This document shows, piece by piece, positions 9,906 to 18,246 of a stretch of 31,051 nucleotides of DNA. This DNA is from Ilumatobacteraceae bacterium (GTDB lineage Bacteria; Actinomycetota; Acidimicrobiia; Acidimicrobiales; Ilumatobacteraceae). Both the position numbers and the translations under genes were made by a program. Numbering within the stretch: position 1 is the stretch's first letter; each line of letters opens with the position of its first letter. Under the pieces are notes generated by a model that had not been told where the DNA came from, made no database searches, and was given only the letters and a program-made list of their open reading frames with translations. Location of the stretch: the NCBI GenBank assembly GCA_016463105.1, contig JAEMRY010000008.1:1-31051 (forward strand), read 5' to 3'.

Positions 9906-11302
9906 GAACTCACCCCAACTGCAGTAACCGGAATTGTCACGCGCTTTGTAACTCGCGCTTCAAATTCACTTCTAAAAAGTGTCAGCGCAGAATGCACTGG
10001 TGCAAATGCGGATGGTCCCACAAAGCAGATCGTCGTCATCTTGTATGGAAACGGCACTGCTTTTAGACCAAGTTTTTCGTTCGCTGCATGCGGAAAGTCA
10101 CCTGGACAAATCATTGCGCCAACTTCAAGAAGTTGTTGCAGATCTGCATCGGTCCCACTTCCATCGACGATGCGACGAAGAATTCGCTCTAACCATGTTC
10201 CGCCTTCACGACATGGCGTGCACTTGCCACACGATTCATGAGCATAAAAATGTGTCAGCGTCAGTGCGGCCGCTGGAATGTCTGTTGTTTCATCCATCAC
10301 CATCACTGCACCTGAACCAAGCATTGAACCCGCTGGCCCTACTTGGCTGGCTTCAAACGGCAAATCTAATTGGTCAGGAGTAAACCATGGCGCAGAACCT
10401 CCACCAGGTACAAAGGCTTTTAGTTTGTTGTCGTCTTTGATTCCGCCACAAAACTCTTCGCCGAAAATCAGATCGCGAAAAGTTGTTGTGCCGTTAATGA
10501 TTTCAAAAACACCTGGTCGCTTTACGTGACCCGAAACTGCAACCATGCGCGTGCCTGGTGATGTCTTTGTACCAACTGCTGTGTACGCCGCTACTCCATT
10601 GCACATCAGCCACGGCAAGTTGGCGAGGGTTTCAACATTATTAACGATCGTTGGCTGACCATAAAGTCCGTTTGCAGCCGGAAAGAACGGCGGCTTTAGG
10701 CGAGGCATGCCACGGTTACCTTCGAGACTTTCGATCAGCGCGGTTTCTTCTCCGACGACATAGGCACCTGCACCCCAATGCAAAATAATGTCAATAGAAA
10801 AATTTGAGCCGAGAATATTTTTTCCGATGTAGCCAGCCGCGTAAGCCTCATTTAATGCCGTCGCCACGCGCTCTTGAGCCAGCGCCATTTCACCCCTTAT
10901 ATATAGGAAGCATTGCGACAGCCCGGCCGCATAACTGGCAATCAAACAGCCTTCAATAAGTTGGTGCGGGTCGCGCTCCATTAACAAACGATCTTTGTAA
11001 GTTCCAGGTTCGCTTTCGTCTCCGTTGACAACGAGATAACGCGGCCAAACTTGTTGTGGGGTTAGGCCCCATTTTGTTCCAGCAGGAAACCCGGCGCCAC
11101 CGCGCCCAAGCACTGTTGCATTTTTTACATCATCATGAATTTCATTTGCGGGACGAGATAGCGCCGCGCGTAAACCTTTGTAGCCATCTGTGGCCAGATA
11201 GCGCTCGAGTGTGTAAGAGTCTGCGAATTCAAATCGAGAAGTGACAATTTTTGGACGATCACCAGCAACAAAACCAGGCGCGTGAGCATAAGTCACGCTC
11301 AT
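9902..11302 (-). CDS. nuoF: NADH-quinone oxidoreductase subunit F (NADH/FMN-binding)
   Basis: Entry subunit of complex I that oxidises NADH with FMN and holds cluster N3. About 466 residues from ATG 11302, chosen over an upstream in-frame start (11326) because it overlaps the nuoE stop as ATGA. GRGGAGFPAGTKWGL (from ~66) and GAGAYVVGEETALIESLEG (from ~177) are the nucleotide/FMN sites. ESCGKCTPCREG supplies C358/C361/C364. The fourth ligand is less clear: both C399 (in MICPGDFP) and C426 (in TICFVGPS) are candidates, because about 25 residues lie between them where I would expect a single SxCxLGD-like motif. It may have a lineage-specific loop beside N3. Confidence 0.95.
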   Translation of the reverse strand: MSVTYAHAPGFVAGDRPKIVTSRFEFADSYTLERYLATDGYKGLRAALSRPANEIHDDVKNATVLGRGGAGFPAGTKWGLTPQQVWPRYLVVNGDESEPGTYKDRLLMERDPHQLIEGCLIASYAAGLSQCFLYIRGEMALAQERVATALNEAYAAGYIGKNILGSNFSIDIILHWGAGAYVVGEETALIESLEGNRGMPRLKPPFFPAANGLYGQPTIVNNVETLANLPWLMCNGVAAYTAVGTKTSPGTRMVAVSGHVKRPGVFEIINGTTTFRDLIFGEEFCGGIKDDNKLKAFVPGGGSAPWFTPDQLDLPFEASQVGPAGSMLGSGAVMVMDETTDIPAAALTLTHFYAHESCGKCTPCREGGTWLERILRRIVDGSGTDADLQQLLEVGAMICPGDFPHAANEKLGLKAVPFPYKMTTICFVGPSAFAPVHSALTLFRSEFEARVTKRVTIPVTAVGVSS

Positions 11303-11913
11303 AGCGCGGCCTTGCCGTTTAGCCATACTGGAGATTCATTGACAAGTTCTGGAGCGACGGCGCCAACTTCGCGATCAGGCGCAATGTGTTGACGAACTTT
11401 TGACAACACACCATGCACGGGAATCTCGTCTGATAATTTTCCGGTTTTTAAATCGTCAATCAGATTGTCAAGATCTGCTGTCGTAACTCGCAAACGAAAA
11501 CGATAATTAACTTGCAAGCACGGCGCTTCTGTGCATGCTGCTTGACATTCAGCATGGGCAAGCGTGAACATACCGTCAGCAGTTGTGCCTCCGGCTTTGA
11601 CACCAAGTCGCTTCTCGGCATGATGCATCAATTTCTCTGAACCCATCAACGCGCAAGACATTGTTCCGCAAATATTTACTAGATATTTTCCAATTGGCTC
11701 AAAACGAAACATCTCATAAAAAGTTGCAGTTCCATAAACTTCGGCAGAAGTAACACCTACAAGTTCGCCAAGATGAACCATTGCTTCGCGACTGATGTAG
11801 CCAGTTTGTTCTTGGGCTAAATGCAACAACGGAATCAACGCCGATTTTTGCCGTGGATAACGGGCAATTATCTCTTTTGCGACTGCAACATTTGAATCAC
11901 TTAAACGACTCAT
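11299..11913 (-). CDS. nuoE: NADH-quinone oxidoreductase subunit E ([2Fe-2S])
   Basis: Thioredoxin-fold subunit with the N1a [2Fe-2S] cluster, partner of NuoF in the NADH dehydrogenase module. The product is 204 residues. Cluster ligands C82/C87 (in CGTMSCALMGS) and C123/C127 (in ECQAACTEAPC) are in place. The helical N-terminal domain has the usual ALIPLLHLAQEQTGY signature. The C-terminal ~60 residues form a short extension. Its start codon overlaps the nuoD stop (TGA at 11910-11912) and its end overlaps nuoF. Confidence 0.95.
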   Translation of the reverse strand: MSRLSDSNVAVAKEIIARYPRQKSALIPLLHLAQEQTGYISREAMVHLGELVGVTSAEVYGTATFYEMFRFEPIGKYLVNICGTMSCALMGSEKLMHHAEKRLGVKAGGTTADGMFTLAHAECQAACTEAPCLQVNYRFRLRVTTADLDNLIDDLKTGKLSDEIPVHGVLSKVRQHIAPDREVGAVAPELVNESPVWLNGKAAL

Positions 11914-13253
11914 CGATCCACCTCACCAAGAACAGGATCTACCGATGAGATAACAGCAACTGCGTCAGCAATAAGTCCGCCGTGCATCATCAATGGCATC
12001 GACTGAATGTTGACGAAACTTGGTGCCCGCACATGCATTCGGTATGGCGTTGCCGAACCATCGCTCGCAATGTAACAACCAATTTCGCCACGTGGACTTT
12101 CAATTGCCACATATGCTTCGCCTTCAGGAACCTTGAAACCTTCGGTGAATATTTTGAAGTGATGAATAAGTGCTTCCATTGACTCATCAATTCGCCCACG
12201 TGGTGGTGGAGTAACTTTTTTATCTTGAATTCGATAGTCGCCTTGTGGCATTCGATCTAAAATCTGTCGCACGATCCGCATTGACTCGCGAATTTCGTTG
12301 AGACGAATTGAATAACGGTCAAATGCGTCACCGTAACTTCCAACAATCACGTCGAACTCGACTTCGTCATAATGCAAATACGGCAAGTCACGTCGCAAAT
12401 CCCACGCAAGGCCGGTGCTTCGCAAAATTGGGCCAGTAGCGCTGAGTGCAATCGCCTCGTCACGAGTGATCACGCCAACACCCTGAAGTCGCTCTCGCCA
12501 AATCGGTTGGCCTGTCATCAAAATTTCGTATTCGGCTAAGCGTTCAGGCAACGCATCTAGCAAGCCGAGCACATCATCTCGCCAACCTGCTGGCAAATCT
12601 GCGGCAACTCCACCTGGTCGAATGAAGTTATGGTTCATTCGCAAGCCGGTCACTTTTTGGAAAAACCGCAAAACCTCTTCGCGCTCACGAAAGCCGTAGA
12701 GCATCATCGAGACAGCACCAATATCCATGCCGTTTGTCGCCATAAACAATAAGTGACTGCTGATTCGATTTAATTCTGAGAGCATCATGCGAATCCACAC
12801 TGCTCGCTCAGGAATATCGCCATCAATGCCAAGAAGTTTCTCGGTCGCCATTGAGAACACGAGTTCATTGTTTAATGGTGATGCATAATCCATTCGCGTG
12901 ACATTGGTGCCACCTTGCATATAGGTCAACGACTCGCCTGTCTTTTCCATGCCGGTATGCAAATAACCAATCACTGGCTTGCAACGCAAAACTGTTTCGC
13001 CTTTTAGTTCGAGCATCAAACGCAATACTCCGTGCGTACTCGGGTGTTGTGGACCCATGTTGATGATCATTGTTTGATCATCGCTCTGAGTATCTGCAAG
13101 TGATGCAACTTGCGATTCACTCATTCGAAGAACTGCACCTGACTCACGAAGCACTGCTTTAGCCGAAACATCCGACCGCAGTTGTAATTCTTGACCGCCT
13201 TCGGATGTACCAGCAGAAACAATTTCTGAAGCCATATTCTCAGTTGCGGTCAC
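11910..13253 (-). CDS. nuoD: NADH-quinone oxidoreductase subunit D (quinone-site, 49-kDa)
   Basis: Subunit that forms the quinone-binding pocket with NuoB. About 447 residues from GTG 13253. It contains the family core INMGPQHPSTHGVLRLMLEL, the GYLHTGMEK segment and the conserved C-terminal GEVDR ending. Upstream frame continues to 13325 but would overlap nuoC by 76 nt. GTG 13253 overlaps the nuoC stop as GTGA; ATG at 13235 is a second possibility. Compared with short family members it has a ~70-residue low-complexity N-terminal extension before the core, rich in Ser, Glu and Ala, of unknown role. Confidence 0.94.
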   Translation of the reverse strand: MTATENMASEIVSAGTSEGGQELQLRSDVSAKAVLRESGAVLRMSESQVASLADTQSDDQTMIINMGPQHPSTHGVLRLMLELKGETVLRCKPVIGYLHTGMEKTGESLTYMQGGTNVTRMDYASPLNNELVFSMATEKLLGIDGDIPERAVWIRMMLSELNRISSHLLFMATNGMDIGAVSMMLYGFREREEVLRFFQKVTGLRMNHNFIRPGGVAADLPAGWRDDVLGLLDALPERLAEYEILMTGQPIWRERLQGVGVITRDEAIALSATGPILRSTGLAWDLRRDLPYLHYDEVEFDVIVGSYGDAFDRYSIRLNEIRESMRIVRQILDRMPQGDYRIQDKKVTPPPRGRIDESMEALIHHFKIFTEGFKVPEGEAYVAIESPRGEIGCYIASDGSATPYRMHVRAPSFVNIQSMPLMMHGGLIADAVAVISSVDPVLGEVDR

Positions 13254-13717
13254 GATGCTGCACCTTTGAACTGCACAGGAATACTCCCTTGCGAATAATC
13301 TTTGCGTAACGGAAATCCAATCCAATCTTCGGGCATCAGAATTCGGGTGAGGTCTGGGTGGCCATTGAATGTGATTCCGAACATGTCAAAAACTTCACGT
13401 TCCATCGCTTCTGTGCCTGGATACAAATCGAAAGCCGAATCAATTGACGGATCAGATTCTGAAAGTTGCACACGCAATCTGACTCGGCGGCGCTGTGAAA
13501 GTGAAAGAAGATTTACAACAAGTTCAAATCGCTCAAGTGTGATTTGACTAGCAACTTCTGGGGCAAGCGTGCGACCAGGATGAGTCAGATAGTCAACTGC
13601 AGTTAAATCGGCACACATCTCGAAGCCTTCACTTCGTAATGCGGTGAGGGTCTTTAGATAATCAGTCTTTGAGACGAAACGAACATCATCGGTAACATGG
13701 CCAGCAACTTGCGACAT
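13250..13717 (-). CDS. nuoC: NADH-quinone oxidoreductase subunit C
   Basis: 30-kDa-type peripheral subunit bridging NuoD and NuoB, without cofactors. The product is 155 residues, on the short side but complete. The signature ERxVFDMFGI region appears as EREVFDMFGITFNGHPDLTR, followed by RILMPEDWIGFPLRKDY. ATG 13717 follows the nuoB stop by 3 nt. Separate from nuoD (no CD fusion). Overlaps nuoD by 4 nt at its stop. Confidence 0.95.
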   Translation of the reverse strand: MSQVAGHVTDDVRFVSKTDYLKTLTALRSEGFEMCADLTAVDYLTHPGRTLAPEVASQITLERFELVVNLLSLSQRRRVRLRVQLSESDPSIDSAFDLYPGTEAMEREVFDMFGITFNGHPDLTRILMPEDWIGFPLRKDYSQGSIPVQFKGAAS

Positions 13718-13720
13718 GGT

Positions 13721-14305
13721 TCAACGCTTTCCAAGAATCACTGGCGTAATCGTGCCAGCAGGAATTTCTTGAACATGAACTTGTGCTCCCGCACCAGTTG
13801 ACGCGCGACGCTTCATAATCTGACCATCTTCAATTAATTGATGCAAAGTTTCAATTGCGTGAATCAATGTCTCAGGAGTTGGCGGGCAACCAGGTGCGTA
13901 AACATCTACCGGAACAATTTGATCTACGCCCTGCACAATTGCATAGTTATTAAACATTCCTCCACTGCTGGCACATACGCCCATCGAGATAACCCATTTC
14001 GGTTCCATCATTTGGTCGTAGACCTGACGTAAAACAGGTGCCATTTTTTGACTCACACGCCCAGCGACGATCATGATGTCAGCCTGGCGAGGTGAAGCCC
14101 GGAAAACTTCCATACCGAAACGCGCTAAGTCGTAATGCGCGGTTCCGGATGCCATCATTTCGATAGCACAACATGCCAAACCGAATGTCGCTGCCCAACT
14201 CGAACGAGAGCGTGACCACTTAACAAGATCTTCAACACGACCAGTTAGAAAATTGTGTTCAAGACCACCAAGGCCATCATCTAAAACATCTCGCGTTAGT
14301 CCCAT
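13721..14305 (-). CDS. nuoB: NADH-quinone oxidoreductase subunit B (N2 cluster)
   Basis: Carries the terminal [4Fe-4S] cluster N2 that reduces menaquinone. The product is 194 residues. The tandem cysteines C45/C46 (FGLACCAIEMM), C111 (GVCASSGG) and C140 (YAPGCPPTPE) are all present. Start ATG shares a base with the nuoA stop (TGATG). The last ~20 residues after the core are basic and probably flexible. Assignment is unambiguous. Confidence 0.96.
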   Translation of the reverse strand: MGLTRDVLDDGLGGLEHNFLTGRVEDLVKWSRSRSSWAATFGLACCAIEMMASGTAHYDLARFGMEVFRASPRQADIMIVAGRVSQKMAPVLRQVYDQMMEPKWVISMGVCASSGGMFNNYAIVQGVDQIVPVDVYAPGCPPTPETLIHAIETLHQLIEDGQIMKRRASTGAGAQVHVQEIPAGTITPVILGKR

Positions 14306-14781
14306 CAGACTGAAACTTTCTCTACTGGTCGTCCCTCTAACCCAACTCGACGAATAGTCGTCGAAGAAGTGCGGGATGCCGAGAAAATATCATCATCAAT
14401 TGTCAGCAACTGTCGTGGTTTGTTTATCGGACCCCAATCCAAAGCCCCACGGGCAATTACATAAACAAACGCCACAAAAAATACAGCGCTGAACGCGACG
14501 AACTCCCAGAATCCGTAAGCACCCAGAGACTGACTTGCAACTGCAAACGGATAGGCAAAAATAATTTCGATATCGAACATGATGAACAGCATTGCAACCA
14601 CGAAAAAACTCACAGGAAATCGTTCAGGGGCTTCACGGCTCGGCACGATGCCACATTCATAGGGTGCTTCTTTGGCCGTGTTTGGTCGACGCGGTGCTAA
14701 AAGTTTTGATGCGACTACTGACCCTGCACCAAATAAAACTGCAAGAACTGTCAGTACAACAATTGGAAGATACTGACCCAC
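14305..14781 (-). CDS. nuoA: NADH-quinone oxidoreductase subunit A
   Basis: Three-helix membrane subunit near the quinone chamber. The product is 158 residues, about 30 longer than the minimal family, because of a polar C-terminal tail after the last helix (from ~residue 125). The conserved loop with ECG (EAPYECGIVPSREAPERFPV) and the FIMFDIEIIFAYP helix are clear. Start is GTG, 3 nt after the stop of the upstream 3-TM gene, showing that nuo transcription continues from the bc-complex genes rather than from an obvious promoter of its own. Confidence 0.95.
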   Translation of the reverse strand: MGQYLPIVVLTVLAVLFGAGSVVASKLLAPRRPNTAKEAPYECGIVPSREAPERFPVSFFVVAMLFIMFDIEIIFAYPFAVASQSLGAYGFWEFVAFSAVFFVAFVYVIARGALDWGPINKPRQLLTIDDDIFSASRTSSTTIRRVGLEGRPVEKVSV

Positions 14782-14784
14782 GAT

Positions 14785-15597
14785 TTATGCCTTTGCAGGC
14801 GACTGCTCTTTGACGTTTTCTTGCACTTTAAGATCTCGTCGATGCAGAATTCGACACAACAACAAGAAGATTATTGAAGAGCCAATCGTAATAAAAATTG
14901 CAGGCTGACGCTTAGTACCAAGGTCGCGGATCATGTAAATGTAGCGATGTGGTTGAGATGAGTCAATCTCTGGTCGTGCCGGTGCTCGACCAGGTTCTGT
15001 TCTTTGTGGAACAACTGGAACTACTTCAACTAATGAATAGTGCGGCTTGTGAAAGAACGCCACAAAATCAAGTGAATCATTAATTTTTGGCCAACGATCG
15101 CCACCCTTGTCGTAAACGGCAACTGAAAGATATTCGCCCGCAACAAGTTCTTCGGCTTCATTTTGAATTATTTCATCTGACGCGGCGACTGCTTGACCTC
15201 GACGCGGGTCTGACTCTTCTAGCAATTCCCACCCTTCGCTTTGTAACGCTGAAGATACTGCTACTGAATCGCTTGCTATATCTCCACTAAGTGTCAGCGG
15301 TAATTCTAAAATTTCAGCACTCTGTAGCAAAGACGCTTCGCGCACGATGGTTGCTGGCTCGGCGGCTAGCCATGCCGGCGCACGGCCCGTGAGGCCGATT
15401 CCATATGTCCACCAAATTGTGCCCATGATTGTCATCCAGCCAAATAATCCTGCGAGCACGACTAGCAAACCTAAACGCGCACCTAAATTTGTGCCGACAA
15501 CCAAATATGTGCCGCCGATTAATACGCCAACAGAAATTGCCACGATGACGATTCCGCGAAGTTCTGGCTCCCAATTTATTGCAAGTAACGTCAACAC
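14785..15597 (-). CDS. Three-TM protein between bc-complex and nuo genes, function unknown
   Basis: A 270-residue protein I do not recognise. Two hydrophobic helices lie at about residues 14-34 and 41-63, followed by a large soluble region (~65-230) that contains a GIGLTGRAPAW stretch near 66-76. A third helix lies near 232-250, then a basic tail (HRRDLKVQENVKEQ). With an even/odd helix count the soluble region probably sits on one face of the membrane as a single domain. There is no CxxCH or Fe-S motif. Start GTG lies 2 nt after the stop of the diheme cytochrome c, and the gene is 3 nt from nuoA, so it belongs to the same transcription unit. Role in assembly or as an accessory subunit of either complex is inference from position only. 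Confidence 0.85.
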   Translation of the reverse strand: MLTLLAINWEPELRGIVIVAISVGVLIGGTYLVVGTNLGARLGLLVVLAGLFGWMTIMGTIWWTYGIGLTGRAPAWLAAEPATIVREASLLQSAEILELPLTLSGDIASDSVAVSSALQSEGWELLEESDPRRGQAVAASDEIIQNEAEELVAGEYLSVAVYDKGGDRWPKINDSLDFVAFFHKPHYSLVEVVPVVPQRTEPGRAPARPEIDSSQPHRYIYMIRDLGTKRQPAIFITIGSSIIFLLLCRILHRRDLKVQENVKEQSPAKA

Positions 15598-15599
15598 TT

Positions 15600-16640
15600 T
15601 TACAAACCTCTCACGTAATCGATGACTGCAGCAATTTGATCATCGGTAAGCATCAACCCGAACGCTGGCATTCGACCCGAACCTTGACCTTGCTGTCCAT
15701 ACTTTTTGCCGAGTTCACTGCCACCCTTGATGAAAGAAATCATCTCGTCACGCTGCGGAAATTGGCGTACTGCTGACCCGCCAGTGAGGTTCGGCCCGAG
15801 TGCTCCGCCGCCAGTAATCTGCGGCTCACCATAAGACCAACCTTTTGTATGGCATCGCGCGCAAGAAAAGTTTCCGCTACCAAGATCTAAATTAAACAAT
15901 GCTTCGCCAATAGTCGCATGGGTTCCGGCTTTAACAAGTCGTTCTGCTTCGGCTTGAATCTCTTGTTGTTTGGCATCTGGCAACTTGCCATTTTCGTCTC
16001 GCGGAATCTGAATGCTTTTTACATATTCAAGGACAGTTTGAATTTGCTGATCATTCAACGGGCCGCCACCAACAAGACCCCATGCCGACATCGGCGAAAA
16101 AGGGCGCCCGTAATTTAGAATAAACCGAAATTCTTCATCGCTATATCGATAAAAAACCGTATTGATGGCTGGCGCTTTCCAATTGACTTGTTGTACTTCG
16201 CCAGTTTTTGGATCAGTAATCGCGTACGACGCAACACCGCCGCCGCCTTTCATTCCACCATGACAACCAGCGCAATTGAATCCGCCGTCTGCTGTTGTAG
16301 CGAAAAGTCCACTACCCCATTCTTCGAACTGATGTTGAAACTCTTTTTCTGCTCCGACCATTCGACCTGGCTCAAGAATCCAATACAGCGGAAGTGCAAC
16401 CGTTACAACGGCGAGAAATGCAAGACCGATCAACTGTGTTCGCTCAATTTTTTCACCTTCAAGACGCTCATCGTCGTAATACTGTTTGCGATTCGCGGCA
16501 AGTTTTATTTCTGAACCAACTTCGCGTTTTGCAGATCGAATATTTGCAAGACCATAAACAACCCAACCCAGAACTGAAACGAGAAGAACTACCCAAGCAA
16601 TAGTTGTTGTAGTGTCGGCGAGAATTATTGCAGCAGACAT
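15600..16640 (-). CDS. Membrane-anchored diheme cytochrome c of the bc complex
   Basis: A 346-residue protein with a hydrophobic helix at ~14-32, a second at ~71-88, and two c-type heme domains. The CxxCH motifs are CAGCH (123-127) and CARCH (260-264). Candidate axial methionines are M184 (FSPMSAWG) and M324 (GRMPAFG). It probably takes electrons from the Rieske protein and acts as the QcrC-equivalent diheme subunit. Unlike mycobacterial or Streptomyces QcrC, whose anchor is C-terminal, here the anchors are N-terminal and the heme domains follow. It starts directly after the Rieske stop (TAA ATG). I leave the symbol blank because of that architectural difference. Confidence 0.9.
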   Translation of the reverse strand: MSAAIILADTTTTIAWVVLLVSVLGWVVYGLANIRSAKREVGSEIKLAANRKQYYDDERLEGEKIERTQLIGLAFLAVVTVALPLYWILEPGRMVGAEKEFQHQFEEWGSGLFATTADGGFNCAGCHGGMKGGGGVASYAITDPKTGEVQQVNWKAPAINTVFYRYSDEEFRFILNYGRPFSPMSAWGLVGGGPLNDQQIQTVLEYVKSIQIPRDENGKLPDAKQQEIQAEAERLVKAGTHATIGEALFNLDLGSGNFSCARCHTKGWSYGEPQITGGGALGPNLTGGSAVRQFPQRDEMISFIKGGSELGKKYGQQGQGSGRMPAFGLMLTDDQIAAVIDYVRGL

Positions 16641-17492
16641 TTAGTGACTCCCTGGTTCGCCGATGCAATTCGGGCCTTCTGCTTCTTGACCAGTTGTGTT
16701 TGTGCCAATCGGTGGACCACCAAAAACTGTGCCTGTGTCGATCACCATCACACCGTTGTTAACCGAAACTCCGAAGCGATCCATTCCGCGTGGTGCAGGA
16801 CCACCTTTCTTCTCACCAACTCGGTTGTATTGCGAGCCATGGCAAGGACACTCAAACCATTGCGAAGTTGAGCACTCAGGAACTCGACAACCAAGGTGTG
16901 GGCACTTTTGGTAGAGCGCAACTATTCCTGCATTCATTCCAGAAAAAACAGCACCCTGACCACCGTAGGCAACTTCTGCTTTCGAAATTGCTTCTCTCGG
17001 ATATTCTGTGACCCACGAACGAGCCTCTGGTAAATATAAGAAACCACGAGCCGAACGAATCTGTCCGATTATGTCGTCAATTTTTCCGACTGAAATCTTA
17101 GAACCGAATCCGCCTTCAGCGCCCTTCCACAAAAATGCGATCAATGCAGCGGCGAATCCACCAAGGCTGGCGCTCATCAAAGTCACAGTTGCTCGATTCA
17201 AAAATGCACGACGCGTTTCGCCGAGTGCTTCTGTATCTGGGGCAACCCATTTCTCAATTTCTGGTGGTGGCATTACTGCCAGAGAAGAACCTCGGCTCGC
17301 AAATGCTTGAGATTCAACTTCTTGAGATGATGACTTTGCTTTTTTCGCAATACTGCGGTCACGCTTACGGGTTTCACGTGACAATGAGCCGATACCGCCA
17401 ACGTCTGATCGGCGAGATGCTGTCAACACGACGGCAAGTCCGAGCACTGCAAGTACAGCGACTGCCAAGGTGATGATTGTTGTTGAGCTCAT
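16641..17492 (-). CDS. qcrA: Rieske iron-sulfur protein of menaquinol:cytochrome c reductase
   Basis: A 283-residue Rieske subunit that oxidises menaquinol at the Qo site. Cluster boxes CPHLGC (197-202) and CPCHGS (215-220) supply the C/H ligands and the disulfide cysteines. A TRRAFLNR twin-arginine-like motif at 93-100 precedes the helix at ~101-122, consistent with Tat-dependent insertion of a folded cluster domain. An additional hydrophobic helix lies at the extreme N-terminus (~5-24), followed by a charged linker, so there are at least two membrane segments, as in actinobacterial QcrA. Lies between the subunit-IV and cytochrome c genes, 16 bp from the former. Confidence 0.93.
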   Translation of the reverse strand: MSSTTIITLAVAVLAVLGLAVVLTASRRSDVGGIGSLSRETRKRDRSIAKKAKSSSQEVESQAFASRGSSLAVMPPPEIEKWVAPDTEALGETRRAFLNRATVTLMSASLGGFAAALIAFLWKGAEGGFGSKISVGKIDDIIGQIRSARGFLYLPEARSWVTEYPREAISKAEVAYGGQGAVFSGMNAGIVALYQKCPHLGCRVPECSTSQWFECPCHGSQYNRVGEKKGGPAPRGMDRFGVSVNNGVMVIDTGTVFGGPPIGTNTTGQEAEGPNCIGEPGSH

Positions 17493-17508
17493 TTAAATAA
17501 GAGTCCGA

Positions 17509-18246
17509 TCACAGTTCAAAGAAAATGCCGTCACGCCACGGAAATGTGAAGTTGAATCCCGGACCACGAAAGAACGATCCAATAATTACGAGTACTGCCC
17601 AAAACATTAAGTGCACTGTCCACAGACCAGTGAGAAACTTGCGATCTTCGGGTCGATTCGACTCGTTGCGATCTAAGAACGGCGCGAACATCATTGCGAT
17701 TATTCCCATGCCAGGAATCGTCACGCCTGCGATCATCGGATGGAACATCGTCAAAAGTTCTTGCAATCCAAGAAAGTACCAAGGAGCCTTGGAAGGGTTA
17801 GGAGTTCGGTTGAAGTTTGCGGCCTGCAACAATGGCGCATTAACAAACCACGAAAACATAAATACGAATGCGGTACAAGCCAACGACGCAACAAACTCAA
17901 CGCCCAACAAATGCGGCCAAGTGTGCACCTTGTCAACTGGAACTGCTTTGACATCTTGAATCGATCCTGACTTAACAACAGTCAGCAATCGCTGAGTATG
18001 TCCGCCAGGTCCGGCACCATACGGAATGCCACCATTAGATGGAACACCAACAACTGGCGCCGCAGATTTTTCGGCTACTGCAACTCCGCCACTTGCTGCC
18101 TTGCTGCGTTCTAAAAGATCAGCGGGGATTCGTGAACCAGCATCGCTGCTGGCGGCGGTTGGTGCTGATGCACCCGCGGCTTCGGCTGCTGCTTTTTCGC
18201 GTGCCTCTTGAGCACGCTTAAGAAGATGTTCTGGGATTCCGGCCAT
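17509..18246 (-). CDS. qcrB2: Cytochrome b C-terminal half (subunit-IV-like) with N-terminal cytoplasmic extension
   Basis: A 245-residue protein corresponding to the C-terminal half of cytochrome b (subunit IV of b6f). It has hydrophobic helices at ~113-135, ~172-191 and ~206-226. The Qo-loop motif is APWYFLGLQELL (154-165), where mitochondrial-type proteins have PEWY, so the usual acidic residue is missing. Residues 1-110 are an added hydrophilic N-terminus. It opens with AGIPEHLLKRAQEAR and repeats the theme as RIPADLLERSKAA at ~39-51. The same opening peptide begins the divergent cytochrome c at 20168. Start ATG shares a base with the stop of the b6-like gene (TGATG). The symbol is only a convenience label. 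Confidence 0.9.
   Translation of the reverse strand: MAGIPEHLLKRAQEAREKAAAEAAGASAPTAASSDAGSRIPADLLERSKAASGGVAVAEKSAAPVVGVPSNGGIPYGAGPGGHTQRLLTVVKSGSIQDVKAVPVDKVHTWPHLLGVEFVASLACTAFVFMFSWFVNAPLLQAANFNRTPNPSKAPWYFLGLQELLTMFHPMIAGVTIPGMGIIAMMFAPFLDRNESNRPEDRKFLTGLWTVHLMFWAVLVIIGSFFRGPGFNFTFPWRDGIFFEL

Noticed and set aside
9750..10383. Overlapping plus-strand frames at the nuoF/nuoG junction
   Set aside because: Both are opposite confidently assigned subunits with all cofactor ligands; no independent support.
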